64,000 bases of DNA from Symsagittifera roscoffensis (Eukaryota; Xenacoelomorpha; Acoela; Convolutidae), in NCBI RefSeq assembly GCF_963678635.1, contig NC_087070.1:9024539-9088538 (forward strand). Direction: 5' to 3'. A model generated the notes under the pieces. That model searched no databases. It was not told where the DNA came from and worked only from the letters and a program-made list of their open reading frames with translations. The translations under genes were made by a program, and so were the position numbers. This document shows positions 43,020 through 56,157 of the stretch, one piece after another (within the stretch, counting starts at the first letter, position 1; every line of letters starts with the position of its first letter).

Positions 43020-45140
43020 CTTCTATAGGTTTGTTCTCTCTCTCTTCCATGACGACACCGCAAAGTCGTCCCTTGGGTAGGGGTTTCAGCGGGGCGCGCG
43101 AGTTTCACTTCGATCTACAAACCCGAACATATTTTGCTTGTCCCATTTTGTGTATTGCTGTTAAGGCTGTCTCGTCTACTCAATAAAATCGCAAGAATTT
43201 CCAACAGTAATTAAACTCAGAAACTATGAGTCCAATTACAGAAGACTTTGAGTGTCCAGGATACAATCTAAAAATCTAATCAAAAGGAAAGGGTCGGCGA
43301 TTTATCAGCTTAATTGTTTAACCGCTATTTAACTTCCAACTGACTCAACTGATGTATCTTTTCCGATTTGAATAGCTTCAAGAATCACTGTCTTCAATCT
43401 GATGAGAACCAACTATCTACTGTCTGTGCTATAGTTTTAGTTAAAAGACGACATTCCCATTCAGACCTACTATCCGCTTAAATCACCCGTCCACACATGT
43501 TTTATGACGATATTACTCCCCTTGTCAACACTGCCACGTGGCAAGTAGGTTTTTTTTACCAATCTCTTTACACTTTTTAGATACCCGGTATGCGCTGGTG
43601 AAACTATTTGACCGAGCAAACAAAAATCATACGATCCTAATCAACCTATTTTTGACTTAGTGAACTTCAGCCCCCGAGTTCAACTCAACCTCCAATACGA
43701 GCTCAGTGAGCCTCCCAAGGTCCTTAATTTAATTATACCGTTAACATTACGATCTCTGGGTTTATGGAGAGACCCGGGGTATGGGGTGAACCTTTTCATG
43801 GGTAGATAATTCATTTCAGGCATCTAAATTTTCAATCTGTACTCTATTCCAATCCCGAACTTCTAGCTATCACTCGAACGTAATTTGTTTATTGGGGTTC
43901 AATTTAAGCCAAAAAGCCACTTCCGGGGAGCCAAGGAGCGTCCGTTCATACTAATAAGGAGACCTAATTCTCACGCGGCGGTTCTACTACTTCCAATTTG
44001 TTCTGGGACTACGTTTCTTTAGTGTGATTTAATTGCTTTTATTAGATCATTCGTCAAGCTAAGCTTAACCCAATGCTTACCGAATCCACTTTGAATTAAT
44101 TCCCCTACTCAAAGGTTGCAATATGAAGATGGAAATCAGCTTCTGCTGCAGTTCCCAATACATACGTTTCCTTCGAATTTCTAGTAAGGCGACCAATTTC
44201 TTTTTCCAGGGGTTAGGCGCCTGGGATTACGCCACTTCCCGGTGATAATCTCGGGATTTCGTATGCAATTTTTGGTGTAAACGCCAAAGGTCAGCTCAAA
44301 ATTACCCAAAGGTCACCCGGGGTGAAACTTTTATATTTGGATTCAGAATCCCATGGGTCCTAACTGCCGATTTTAATACATATCCCATCAATACTTTACA
44401 GGTTATCCCAATTCTAAGGTCCATTATCACTTTTCTGGGGAACTGACTATTAACACCAGGAGGAGTCGCCGGATCCGGATGCATTTTACTCACCAGGGTT
44501 TTTTTTGGGATTCGTATCTTATGTGTTTTGCGTAATTTGCAAATTCCAGTCAAAGGGTTTGTTTTTTATCAAGTGCTTATTGCTTCAATCCAAATCTTGG
44601 AAATTGTTCAAATTATAACGCACAATGTAACTTTCCATTACCTATGATCCCTCCAAATCTCAGCTCCCTGCGTTTAATGGAGGCCGATAAATGATTTCCA
44701 GAAGATAGGGACGGGTATGTTTACTTAGGACGTAAAACCGGATGTGGGTGTCCTGGGGGTCTGGGGTTTTAAGCTTAAACTTCCCTCAACTAGGCCTACA
44801 ACATGTTAAAACTTGAGATCATTTTTTTTGCTAGTTGCCGAGTTCTGAGAAGGCCATTTACACTTCCGCGACCGTTATCACTTGCCCTCCGTGGGTCTCA
44901 GGGGGTCCCTTTTTCGTACGCTTTGCTCAAATCATTTCTTGTACCGCGCCTCTGAGTTTCATAATATTAGCTTCCTTTGTTCCCGTTTAGGGGGTATGCC
45001 GATTTTACTGTTTTCCTTTTTTCTGGCATAAGAGTTACAAATTCTTCGAAGATTGAACTATACTGGGCTCGACAGTTTAATTGCGGTACTACTCAACCTA
45101 ATGACTTATCAGTTTTACCCTCAGTTTACTCTGGCATGTA
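43020..45140. other. Unique island of balanced composition, no gene recognised
   Basis: About 2.1 kb with clearly higher GC and few homopolymer runs, unlike everything around it, and without internal repeats. Near its left end lie a hairpin GACGAC/GTCGTC (about 43051-43070) and a CpG-rich GCGGGGCGCGCGAG. The longest frame is an 83-codon minus-strand one (44302-44553) with no recognised motif; frames are otherwise short. It is not rRNA as far as I can tell. Candidates are a non-coding RNA gene, a spliced gene with short exons, or a transferred organellar or foreign fragment. Confidence 0.45.
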
Positions 45141-46230
45141 ATACAGTAGAATTTCCAATTCTACGCCTGGCAGCAATGAGCAGTGTTAACTGAGACTCCA
45201 ATATGTAATCGTTTATCATTGGTTATTCTTGAAAGTGCAGCTACTGTTTATATAATTGCGATGCAACAATGCGCGCTTTCAACTAAATCCTATACTTTTT
45301 AGTTTTATAGGCTTGTTGCTGTTATTATTTGTTGACCAATTCCTTTGAAAAGGGAAAACATACCTAGTTATGCCAATTTTTCATCAGATATTATGAATAA
45401 CTCAACGTGTCAGGAAAAGTCGAAACAGTTTCTAGCTAATTTGATTGTTCAAAAGACATTAAAAAATTGGCTGGAAATTCAATCAATTGTGAGCCGTTTG
45501 AGAGACGGTGGCGTATTTTTTCAGCTTATCAATTAAAAATTTTTGGTTATTTTGTAGCATTGAGCATTTGAGTTTTTAGAAACAAAACTTGAAAAACTTT
45601 TCCAGCTATTTTTTTAATGTCTGGATTCGCGCCTATCAATTGTATTCTTAAAAGAGGTTTGAATTGCGTTTTCACTAAAAAAATTGTTTCAAATTTGCTT
45701 CACGATTTTAGGAAAATTTTGAAAATTATTTTCTTAATATAAATTTTGTACGTCTTTTTAGTTTCATGGAAGCGAGATAGGTGCAGCCATTACTGAGACA
45801 GGTGTTACAATACTGCAAGCGTAGTATAATTTTTAATGAAATTCGAAATCAAAAAACGTTTCATCCGAAAAATATTTCACTCCACTATCGAACAGTGAAG
45901 GTGTAAAGATCAGAAAAACTTGATCGACTTCTGACTCCGAAAATGAAACTGAATTATCAGACCTATTGATACAGTTTTCTCCAATTGGGTTAATTTATCA
46001 AGGAAAGGGTCAATCGTAAACTGTTCTAACAATTCAAAGAGCCTCAAGGCCAATTGTTTTTTGGAAAGATGGGTTTTTTTAAAAAACAGGTCAATTTTTT
46101 TTCTTTTTACTTGCGTTCATTGACTCTTATCCTAATTCTTATTGGCTGTTTATTTTTCTTGTCCCGTTTCTTATTGTTCATTACGAGGGCAAACTGTGCA
46201 CTGTATAGGCGCACAATTTCGTGTGTGTAT
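45141..46230. other. AT-rich intergenic stretch
   Basis: No feature I can support. A 63-codon plus frame at 45345-45536 begins at TTG and has no recognised motif. Confidence 0.5.
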
Positions 46231-46235
46231 GTTCC

Positions 46236-46505
46236 TGGATTCCATAGACAAATCTTAAAATATAATCCAAAATATATCTGGATTCCACTTACAAAATTTC
46301 CGTGGGTTCCGCGTACAAATACCTGTAACGTAAATTTTGTCGGCCCATTTGTTGTGTCGCGGATTCCGCGACAAGCGAATATTGTTAGTTGTTGTGGATT
46401 CCGCAGATGTAAGTGGATTCTGCGAAATGAAAATAGAATCCGCAAAATTTGTAAGATGAATCCGCAAATGCTAGTCGATTCCGCAAACTGTAAGTGGATT
46501 CAGAA
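46236..46505. repeat. Cluster of GGATTCCGC-type short motifs on both strands
   Basis: At least ten copies of a core like GGATTCCGC or its reverse complement GCGGAATCC, spaced 15-40 bp apart and including degenerate forms (GGATTCCAC, GGGTTCCGC, GGATTCTGC). The 153-codon open frame across it is a result of the motif spacing and is not called a gene. It could be a binding-site cluster or a decayed minisatellite with inversions. Confidence 0.6.
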
Positions 46506-46515
46506 TTTAGTTTAA

Positions 46516-47480
46516 TACAGAACTTGCATATAAGCAATTAAAGGCTACAACTAGAGTTCTTATCTATAGCAATGTGGAAATTCAAGGCAAGGACTTAACC
46601 ATTGTCAGCGGAACCCACGACAAATTTCAAAACACTTGTTAACTAAGTCGGTGGATGTCACCTTTTAGCATCTAGGAAACACAGTACCGATTAAAATCAA
46701 TATTTGGATTAATTGGGTTGAGAGTGTATGGAAATACAACACAAATCATATCGCTACATACTGATTTTGGGAGCATAACGTCGCATAAAATCAATATTTG
46801 TAGTCATGCACAGTTTGAATGCCTCGAGGTTCAGAATGCACAGTTTGGCCTCGTTATGTTCTTAGGTCAGGTAACACTTAGCCAAATGCCACGCAGTTTT
46901 GTCTCCTAGACATCAAAATTTCAAATGTTGGGAAAATGGTGATTGACCGTTACAATAAAAAAATATTTTTGATCCAAAATTGGCAGAAATTGACAAAAGT
47001 CTTTTGCGAGCAGTTTTTCATTATACACGTATTGTAACTGTTAAAATGTATGGTATTTTTCTTTTTTTAATTCTTCATTAACTTGGTTTATAAAGATCAT
47101 AGCAAAGCTCCTGCCTGATGGAGATGAACCCTTCTGGAAATCTCGCGCGCCATTATGCTAGAAACTTTCGCATGAAAAATTGTATTCATAGCGCACAAAC
47201 GTTTTGATTTGATTCAATTGGGGACCGGCCTACATGCATATGTGCTGCCTTAGCATGGGACTATAAGTGCAATTAGAATTCAGTTTGTTTTCTAACACTT
47301 TCAACTAAAACTCAAAGTCAGGCTTGCCACAACAAAGTGAGTAATTAATTTATTTGCGCACATGCAAGTGGCGCACATGCAAGTTGCTACGCCCTCAATT
47401 TATTGCTCTTGCCATGGAGATTGTGCAACAATGAAGATAATACTTGCGTAAACTATTTCAGCCGTTTTGAGCCCCGCTAG
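46516..47480. other. Intergenic, nothing recognised
   Basis: No supported feature. Short frames only. Confidence 0.5.
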
Positions 47481-47645
47481 CCTAGGAAGGGGGCGTTTAA
47501 CAGTGCCGAAGTACAACAGTGCCGAAAACGAAAAAGTGCCGTACAACAGTGCCGAAAACGAAAATAGATTATTTTCCGCATTGTTGGACAATAATTTTAT
47601 TTTCGGCACTCTTGTACTTCGGAACTGTTGAACGCCCCTCTAAGG
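47481..47645. mobile_element. Palindromic element with GTGCCGAA repeats, 1
   Basis: The left end CCTAGGAAGGGGGCGTTTAA and the right end GTTGAACGCCCCTCTAAGG are imperfect inverted repeats. Inside, AACAGTGCCGAA occurs in one orientation in the left half and TTCGGCACTGTT in the right half, so nearly the whole element is a foldback. It is foldback/MITE-like, non-coding. Confidence 0.75.
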
Positions 47646-47803
47646 GCAGCGCAACAGTGCCGAAAATAAAATTGCAGTTCAACAGTGCCGAAAATCATCT
47701 ATTTTCGGCACTGTTGAACACTTTTTCGTTTTCGGCACTGTTGAACACTTTTTCGTTTTCGGCACTGTTGTACTTCGGCACTGCTATACTGCCCCGCCTA
47801 GTA
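47644..47803. mobile_element. Palindromic element with GTGCCGAA repeats, 2
   Basis: GGGCAGCGCAACAGTGCCGAA begins the element and its counterpart TTCGGCACTGCTATACTGCCC ends it. Three tandem TTTTCGGCACTGTTGAACAC-like units are in the right half. It is placed head-to-tail directly after element 1. Confidence 0.75.
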
Positions 47804-48098
47804 AAACTGACCGCTGTTGAATACTTTCCTTTAAATTTGTAGTCAGTGCTGATATTGAAAAAAAAAAATTTGTAGATATTTTCTGCTAGAATAGAAATGT
47901 TAATTGAGCTTATGTTTTCAATGAAAACCAGATTTTTTTGCTGGTATAGTTTTCAACCAATCAGATTCGAGCATTACAATCAAATTTTAAAAATAGTAAA
48001 AACGATCAGTTTTGAGGCCGTATAACGGAAAAGATTCAAAATTGTTACCGTGTTTTGAGTTTTAGAGAGAAGTAAACGAGGAGGGAGCTTACATACTG

Positions 48099-48287
48099 AT
48101 GCAACAAGAAAGGGAAAAGGCGGGGCATAAAAAATTCGTGGATGACGTCAGTGCACGTCTGCTGAGTCGCAGCTTTAGACCCGCTGTTCTATTCACTGGC
48201 TCGCTGAAGTTACCCCGTCCAAAAGATCCCGAGCTGAAATTGCACCCTAAAAATAAGAAAATGAGGCACCAGTCGGATAAACAGTGA
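48099..48287 (+). CDS. Possible small basic protein or exon
   Basis: A 62-codon frame from ATG 48099 to TGA 48285-48287. It is more GC-balanced than its flanks and without simple repeats: KKFVDDVSARLLSRSF, then a Pro/Lys-rich half LKLPRPKDPELKLHPKNKK. The CRE-like palindrome TGACGTCA occurs inside (about 48144). The frame could be an exon; a polypurine stretch follows. No homologue is recognised. Confidence 0.3.
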   Translation: MQQEREKAGHKKFVDDVSARLLSRSFRPAVLFTGSLKLPRPKDPELKLHPKNKKMRHQSDKQ

Positions 48288-48289
48288 AA

Positions 48290-49392
48290 AAAAAAGAAAA
48301 GATTGACCAGCCGCGTAATCCCTCATGATTGCCTAAAGGGGAGGTGGGGGGGGGGGAAGAAGATATAAATTTTTTTATTACAATCAATGATCAATTTTTA
48401 AAGCTCGACTTGATAAAGTTGACAGCTTTCTTTACGATGTAATCTCATATCAATGTAAGCAAATATAAATTCGAAATGCACTCAAAATTTATACATGGCT
48501 ATGGTAAAATTCAGATGTAGGTCAGCTAAGGGGGGGGGGGGGCTTTAGGGGATCCAAAACATCTCAAATTGCTGCAGAACTTGAAACTCAAGCCACACTC
48601 GACAAGCCTTTCGAGTTTTTTGTTGTACGCTCAAACGCAACATATTATTGTATAAGAGTTATTGTACAATTTAATTATTCTAACTTTGAATTAAACTTAC
48701 AATTTGATACATCATGAGATCATCCTGTATTGAAACAGATTTAGTTCATTATTTTGTTATGTTCCATAATATTATTTGTTTTACTCAAAACTTTTTTTAT
48801 TTATTTCAATTCAAAACTACACTTAACGCCAGCTTGGAAAATTTTTTTACCAAGCATCAGAAATCTACAATTTGCCTGTTAATCAATTGAAAAAACTTTA
48901 TTTTTTAATTTTCAGACAGTGAAAAATTGATTTTTTTGTTTGATATAGCTTGCAAAATGTCGACCATAAGCTCTTTTAAGAAGTTTACATGGCTTCTTAA
49001 TAAATAAAAAACAGAGCGAACACGCGTTAAGTTCATGTATCGATCAGTTCAGCTTACGTTTACAGGGTTCCAAAATTGAAAAAAAAACTAACGTGTTTGA
49101 AGGTTTTAAGAAAAGCTTTTCTTTGATACTGAATTGTCTCGTCTTAAGATCAACGATATTGAAGCGAATTATTAAAAAGTTTTTTTAAAATATGATAACC
49201 GTTTGTAGGTTCAAAACTATCCGGCAAAAAATGCAAACCTACGGTTTTCAATCAATATCGTAGTTCGTAATCAATTTTTCAATTAAACTAACCAAAAACT
49301 AAAATTATTTTAATTCTATCGTTCCATGTATGAAAAAATGCATGCCATGCAATTCCAGAATATAGAACTTTTGTGCTATTTTGAAAAAAAAA
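48290..49392. other. AT-rich stretch with two G-runs
   Basis: No gene seen. Runs of about 11-14 G occur near 48346-48357 and 48530-48543. The rest is AT-rich single-copy sequence leading to the composite array. Confidence 0.5.
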
Positions 49393-52300
49393 TTCATCTA
49401 TGAACCTGACTAAAAAGATTTGATAAAAAAACCTGTTAATTTTAAGCTTGAATACCTATCGTAGTAGGTTCGATTGCCCACACAAACAATAATGACCCTA
49501 CAGTAAGTTATGAAAAAGAATACAAGTAAGCACATGGCAGATTGAACATTTTCGCGCGTGGCTGCGAAAAAAACGTAGTAGTAGTCAAGTAGTTTTTCTT
49601 TGTTGCAAAAATGATAACCCATTGCCAATACCACAAACTTAACACGTTTTTCAAAAATGTTCCGTGTCTTGACTAAAAAACTAACATCTACATTTTCAGT
49701 TCCGCTTTTGTAAAGTTGAATAGCCAGAAGCCTGGTCTGGAGATAATTTATTAAAGGCGCAAGTAGAGTTTATTTAATCATGAGCCCATTATATATGACT
49801 GTTTTAATTTTTGATCAAATTACATAATATTTTTCAAAACAACCAAATTTGACACAAGTTTTTAGTATCGTAAGTGTTTGGGAGAAAACTTGCGCAAATA
49901 GATTTTTCTATTTTTTGAGCTGTTTTTTAATAAATAAGAGAAATTTAACGAACTTGTATCTTTCGGCCTTGAAATAAGATTTAAAATCCAACAAAAACTG
50001 AAAGTTTTAATTTAAAAAAAGTTTAAATTTCAACTGATTTTGGCCCTAAGTTAAAAATGTTTGCAAAAAACTAAGTCAAATATTTTAATTGATGTCCGGA
50101 TAGTAAATATAAAAAGTCAAATAAACCTGTCAAATGATTACAACTTTTTTCTTCTAAAACAGTGACTTTTGCGTTAAATAAATTTTACAGAAACTCATTC
50201 TCAATCTTTTTTTTAAAAAAGAACACGAAAATTTTGTCATGTCTGCGTTATTAAAACCCGATCCTGTAAAGGCGTAGGATTTATTAACTCTTAATTTTGA
50301 TAGATGTATAGTCACGAAAACGATCCTGTTATTTTGCTCTACCTATTTTTTCTGAAAAAAACACCAATCACGTTGTTCATCTGCTCAGAAAACTACGACC
50401 ACTATTAATTATACTAATTTTCACTAAGCAGCATTGTAAGCAAAATGAGAAAAACCAATCACGCAATTCATCTAATCAAAAAACTACAACCAAAAATTTA
50501 ACCAATCACGTTGTCACCTGCTCAAAAAACTACGATCATACTGAATCATATCAATTTTCAATAAGCAGCAGTGTAAGCAAAAAGAGGAAAAATCAATCAC
50601 GTGTTTCATCTATGAACCTGACTAAAAAGATTTGATAAAAAAACCTGTTAATTTTAAGCTTGAATACCTATCGTAGTAGGTTCGATTGCCCACACAAACA
50701 ATAATGACCCTACAGTAAGTTATGAAAAAGAATACAAGTAAGCACATGGCAGATTGAACATTTTTGCGTTTGGCTGCGAAAAAAACGTAGTAGTAGTCAA
50801 GTAGTTTTTCTTTGTTGCAAAAATGATAACCCATTGCTAATACCACAAACATAACACGGTTTTCAAAAATGTTCCGTGTCTTGACTAAAAAACTAACATC
50901 TACATTTTCAGTTCCGCTTTTGTAAAGTTGAATAGCCAGAAGCCTGGTCTGGAGATAATTTATTAAAGGCGCAAGTAGAGCTTATTTAATCATGAGCCCA
51001 TTATATATGACTGTTTTAATTTTTGATCAAATTACATAATATTTTTCAAAACAACCAAATTTGACACAAGTTTTTAGTCGTAAGTGTTTGGGAGAAAACT
51101 TGCGCAAATAGATTTTTCTATTTTTTGAGCTGTTTTCTAATAAATAAGAGAAATTTAACGAACTTGTATCTTTCGGCCTTGAAATAAGATTTAAAATCCA
51201 ACAATAACTGAAAGTTTTAATTTAAAAAAAGTTTAAATTTCAACAGTATTTGGCCCTAAGTTAAAAATGTTTGCAAAAAACTAAGTCAAATATTTTAATT
51301 GATGTCCGGATAGGAAATATAAAAAGTCAAATAAACCTGTCAAATGATAACAATTTTTTTCTTCTAAAACAGTGACTTTTGAGTTAAATAAATTTTACAG
51401 AAACTCATTCTCAATCTTTTTTTTTTAAAAAGAACACGAAAATTTTGTCATGTCTGCGTTATTAAAACCCGATCCTGTAAAGGCGTAGGATTTATTAACT
51501 CTTAATTTTGATAGATGTATAGTCACGAAAATGATCCTGTTATTTTGCTCTACCTATTTTTTCTGAAAAAAAACACCAATCACGTTGTTCATCTGCTCAG
51601 AAAACTACGACCACTATTAATTATACTAATTTTCACTAAGCAGCATTGTAAGCAAAATGAGAAAAACCAATCACGCAATTCATCTAATCAAAAAACTACA
51701 ACCAAAAATTTAACCAATCACGTTGTCACCTGCTCAAAAAACTACGATCATACTGAATCATATCAATTTTCAATAAGCAGCAGTGTAAGCAAAAAGAGGA
51801 AAAATCAATCACGTGTTTCATCTATGAACCTGACTAAAAAGATTTGATAAAAAAACCTGTTAATTTTAAGCTTGAATACCTATCGTAGTAGGTTCGATTG
51901 CCCACACAAACAATAATGACCCTACAGTAAGTTATGAAAAAGAATACAAGTAAGCACATGGCAGATTGAACATTTTTGCGTGTGGCTGCGAAAAAAACGT
52001 AGTAGTAGTCAAGTAGTTTTTCTTTGTTGCAAAAATGATAACCTATTGCTAATACCACAAACATAACACGGTTTTCAAAAATGTTCCGTGTCTTGACTAA
52101 AAAACTAACATCTGCAATTTCAGTTCCGCTTTTGTAAAGTTGAATAGCCAGAAGCCTGGTCTGGAGATAATTTATTAAAGGCGCAAGTAGAGCTTATTTA
52201 ATCATGAGCCCATTATATATGACTGTTTTAATTTTTGATCAAATTACATAATATTTTCAAAACAACCAAATTTGACACAAGTTTTTAGTATCGTAAGTGT

Positions 52301-54241
52301 TTGGGAGAAAACTTGCGCAAATAGATTTTTCTATTTTTTGAGCTGTTTTTTAATAAAAAAGAGAAATTTAACGAACTTGTATCTTTCGGCCGTGAAATAT
52401 GATTTAAAATCCAACAATAACTAAAAGTTTCAATTTAAAAAAAGTTTAAATTTCAACTGATTTTGGCCCTAAGTTAAAAATGTTTGCAAAAAACTATGTC
52501 AAATATTTTAATTGATGTCCGGATAGTAAATATAAAAAGTCAAATAAACTTGTCAAATGATTACAATTTTTTTCTCCTAAAACAGTGACTTTTGTATTAA
52601 ATAAATTTTACAGAAATTCATTCTCTATCTTTTTTTTATAAAAAGAACACAAAAATTTTGTCATGTCTGTTTTCATTAAAACCCGATCCTTTAAAGGCGT
52701 AGGATTTATTAACTCTTAATTTTGATAGATGTATAGTCACGAAAACGATCCTGTTATTTTGCTCTACCTATTTTTTCTGAAAAAAACACCAATAACGTTG
52801 TTCATCTGCTTAGAAAACTACGACCACTATTAATTATACTAATTTTCACTAAGCAGCATTGTAAGCAAAATGAGAAAAACCAATCACGCAATTCATCTAA
52901 TCAAAAAACTACAACCAAAAATTTAACCAATCACGTTGTCACCTGCTCAAAAAACTACGATCATACTGAATCATATCAATTTTCAATAAGCAGCAGTGTA
53001 AGCAAAAAGAGGAAAAATCAAATACGTGTTTCATCTATGAACCTGACTAAAAATATTTGATAAAAAAACCTGTTAATTTTAAGCTTGAATACCTATCGTA
53101 GTAGGTTCGATTGCCCACTCAAACAATAATGACCCTACAGTAAGTTATGAAAAAGAATACAAGTAAGCACATGGCAGATTGAACATTTTTGCGTGTGGCT
53201 GCGAAAAAAACGTAGTAGTAGTCAAGTAGTTTTTCTTTGTTGCAAAAATGATAACCCACTGCTAATACCACAAACATAACACGGTTTTCAAAATTGTTCC
53301 GTGTCTTGATTAAAAAACTAACATCTACAATTTCAGTTCCGCTTTTGTAAAGTTGAATAGCCAGAAGCCTGGTCTGGAGAGAATTTATTAAAGGCGCAAG
53401 TAGAGTTTATTTAATCATGAGCCCATTATATATGACTGTTTTAATTTTTGATCAAATTACATAATATTTTTCAAAACAACCAAATTTGACACAAGTTTTT
53501 AGTATCGTAAGTGTTTGGGAGAAAACTTGCGCAAATAGATTTTTCTATTTTTTGAGCTGTTTTTTAATAAATAAGAGAATTTTAACGAACTTGTATCTTT
53601 CGGCCTTGAAATATGATTTAAAATCCAACAATAACTGAAAGTTTCAATTTAAAAAAAGTTTAAATTTCAATTGATTTTAGCCCTAAGTTAAAAATGTTTG
53701 CAAAAAACTAAGTCAAATATTTTAATTGATGTCCGGATAGTAAATATAAAAAGTCAAATAAACCTGTCAAATGATTACAACTTTTTTCTTCTAAAACAGT
53801 GACTTTTGCGTTAAATAAATTTTACAGAAACTCATTCTCAATCTTTTTTTTTAAAAAGAACACGAAAATTTTGTCATGTCTGCGTTATTAAAACCCGATC
53901 CTGTAAAGGCGTAGGATTTATTAACTCTTAATTTTGATAGATGTATAGTCACGAAAACGATCCTGTTATTTTGCTCTACCTATTTTTTCTGAAAAAAACA
54001 CCAATCACGTTGTTCATCTGCTCAGAAAACTACGACCACTATTAATTATACTAATTTTCACTAAGCAGCATTGTAAGCAAAATGAGAAAAACCAATCACG
54101 CAATTCATCTAATCAAAAAACTACAACCAAAAATTTAACCAATCACGTTGTCACCTGCTCAAAAAACTACGATCATACTGGATCATATCAATTTTCAATA
54201 AGCAGCAGTGTAAGCAAAAAGAGGAAAAATCAATCACGTGT
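49393..54241. repeat. Composite higher-order repeat, four 1212-bp units
   Basis: Units begin TTCATCTATGAACCTGAC at 49393, 50605, 51817 and 53030. Each holds about 0.94 kb of otherwise unique AT-rich sequence followed by about 0.27 kb of the ~138-bp satellite (CAATCACG, CATCTGCTC words). Units are a few percent apart. A minus-strand frame of up to 76 codons with a hydrophobic stretch (CLLVFFFITYCRVIIVCV) is open in units 1-3 and broken by TGA in unit 4; I do not call it a gene. Confidence 0.95.
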
Positions 54242-56157
54242 TTCATCTGCTCGAAAAAGTACGACCAAACAAAAACATAACCAACAACGTTGCTCATCTG
54301 CTCCTTAGACCAACAACCATACTAAGCCATACTAATTTTTACTAAGCAGCAGTGTAAGCAAAATGAGAAAAACCAATCACGCTATTCATCTAATCAAAAA
54401 ACTACAACCAAAAATTTAACCAATCACGTTGTCACCTGCTCAAAAAACTACGATCATACTGAATCATATCAATTTTCACTAAGCAGCAGTGTAAGCAAAA
54501 AGAGGAAAAATCAATCACGTGTTTCATCTGCTCGAAAAAGTACGACCAAACAAAAACATAACCAACAACGTTGCTCATCTGCTCCTTAGACCACCAACCA
54601 TTCTAAGCCATACTAATTTTTACTAAGCAGCAGTGTAAGCAAAAAAGAGAAAAACCAATCACGTTGTCACCTGCTCAAAAAACTACGATCATACTGAATC
54701 ATATCAATTTTCACTAAGCAGCAGTGCAAGCAAAAAGATGAAAAATCAATCACGTGTTTCATCTGCTCAGAAAACTACGACCACTATTAATTATACTAAT
54801 TTTCACTAAGCAGCATTGTAAGCAAAATGAGAAAAACCAATCACGCAATTCATCTAATCAAAAAACTACAACCAGAAATTTAACCAATCACGTTGTCACC
54901 TGCTCAAAAAACTACGATCATACTGAATCATATCAATTTTCAATAAGCAGCAGTGTAAGCAAAAAGAGGAAAAATCAATCACGTGTTTCATCTGCTCGAA
55001 AAAGTACGACCAAACAAAAACATAACCAACAACGTTGCTCATCTGCTCCTTAGACCAACAACCATACTAAGCCATACTAATTTTTACTAAGCAGCAGTGT
55101 AAGCAAAATGAGAAAAACCAATCACGCTATTCATCTAATCAAAAAACTACAACCAAAAATTTAACCAATCACGTTGTCACCTGCTCAAAAAACTACGATC
55201 ATACTGAATCATATCAATTTTCACTAAGCAGCAGTGTAAGCAAAAAGATGAAAAATCAATCACGTGTTTCATCTGCTCAAAAAAGTACGACCAAACAAAA
55301 ACTTAACCAATAACGTTGCTTATCTGCTCCTTAGACTAACGACCATACTAAGCCATACTAATTTTCACTAAGCAGCAGTGTAAGCAAAAAAGAGAAAAAC
55401 CAATCACGTTGTCACCTGCTCAAAAACTACGATCATACTGAATCATATCAATTTTCACTAAGCAGCAGTGCAAGCAAAAAGATGAAAAATCAATCACGTG
55501 TTTCATCTGCTCAGAAAACTACGACCACTATTAATTATACTAATTTTCACTAAGCAGCATTGTAAGCAAAATGAGAAAAACCAATCACGCAATTCATCTA
55601 ATCAAAAAACTACAACCAAAAATTTAACCAATCACGTTGTCACCTGCTCAAAAAACTACGATCATACTGAATCATATCAATTTTCAATAAGCAGCAGTGT
55701 AAGCAAAAAGAGGAAAAATCAATCACGTGTTTCATCTGCTCGAAAAAGTACGACCAAACAAAAACATAACCAACAACGTTGCTCATCTGCTCCTTAGACC
55801 AACAACCATACTAAGCCATACTAATTTTTACTAAGCAGCAGTGTAAGCAAAATGAGAAAAACCAATCACGCTATTCGTCTAATCAAAAAACTACAACCAA
55901 AAATTTAACCAATCACGTTGTCACCTGCTCAAAAAACTACGATCATACTGAATCATATCAATTTTCACTAAGCAGCAGTGTAAGCAAAAAGATGAAAAAT
56001 CAATCACGTGTTTCATCTGCTCAAAAAAGTACGACCAAACAAAAACTTAACCAATAACGTTGCTTATCTGCTCCTTAGACTAACGACCATACTAAGCCAT
56101 ACTAATTTTCACTAAGCAGCAGTGTAAGCAAAAAAGAGAAAAACCAATCACGTTGTT
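54013..56157. repeat. 744-bp higher-order repeat in satellite B
   Basis: The landmark TTCATCTGCTCAGAAAACT is at 54013, 54758 and 55502, spacings 745 and 744 bp. Two and most of a third copy are present and nearly identical. The first overlaps the end of the last 1212-bp composite unit, so the composite tail and this repeat share an origin. Confidence 0.92.

Noticed and set aside
43020-45140. rRNA or mitochondrial insertion as the source of the GC-balanced island.
   Set aside because: No conserved rRNA or mitochondrial gene motif recognised on either strand; left as unexplained.
45345-45536. A 63-codon plus-strand ORF.
   Set aside because: TTG start, no motif, no splice context strong enough to support an exon.
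46054-46515. A 153-codon ORF with a hydrophobic N-terminus.
   Set aside because: Its second half is the translation of the GGATTCCGC motif cluster, and it opens at an ATG in a T-rich stretch. No coding signal beyond length, and the opposite strand is equally open.
49410-52064. A 74-76 codon minus-strand membrane-protein-like ORF in three 1212-bp units.
   Set aside because: Conservation equals that of the whole unit, unit 4 has a stop, and AT-rich DNA often gives hydrophobic frames. Kept only as a note in the repeat entry.
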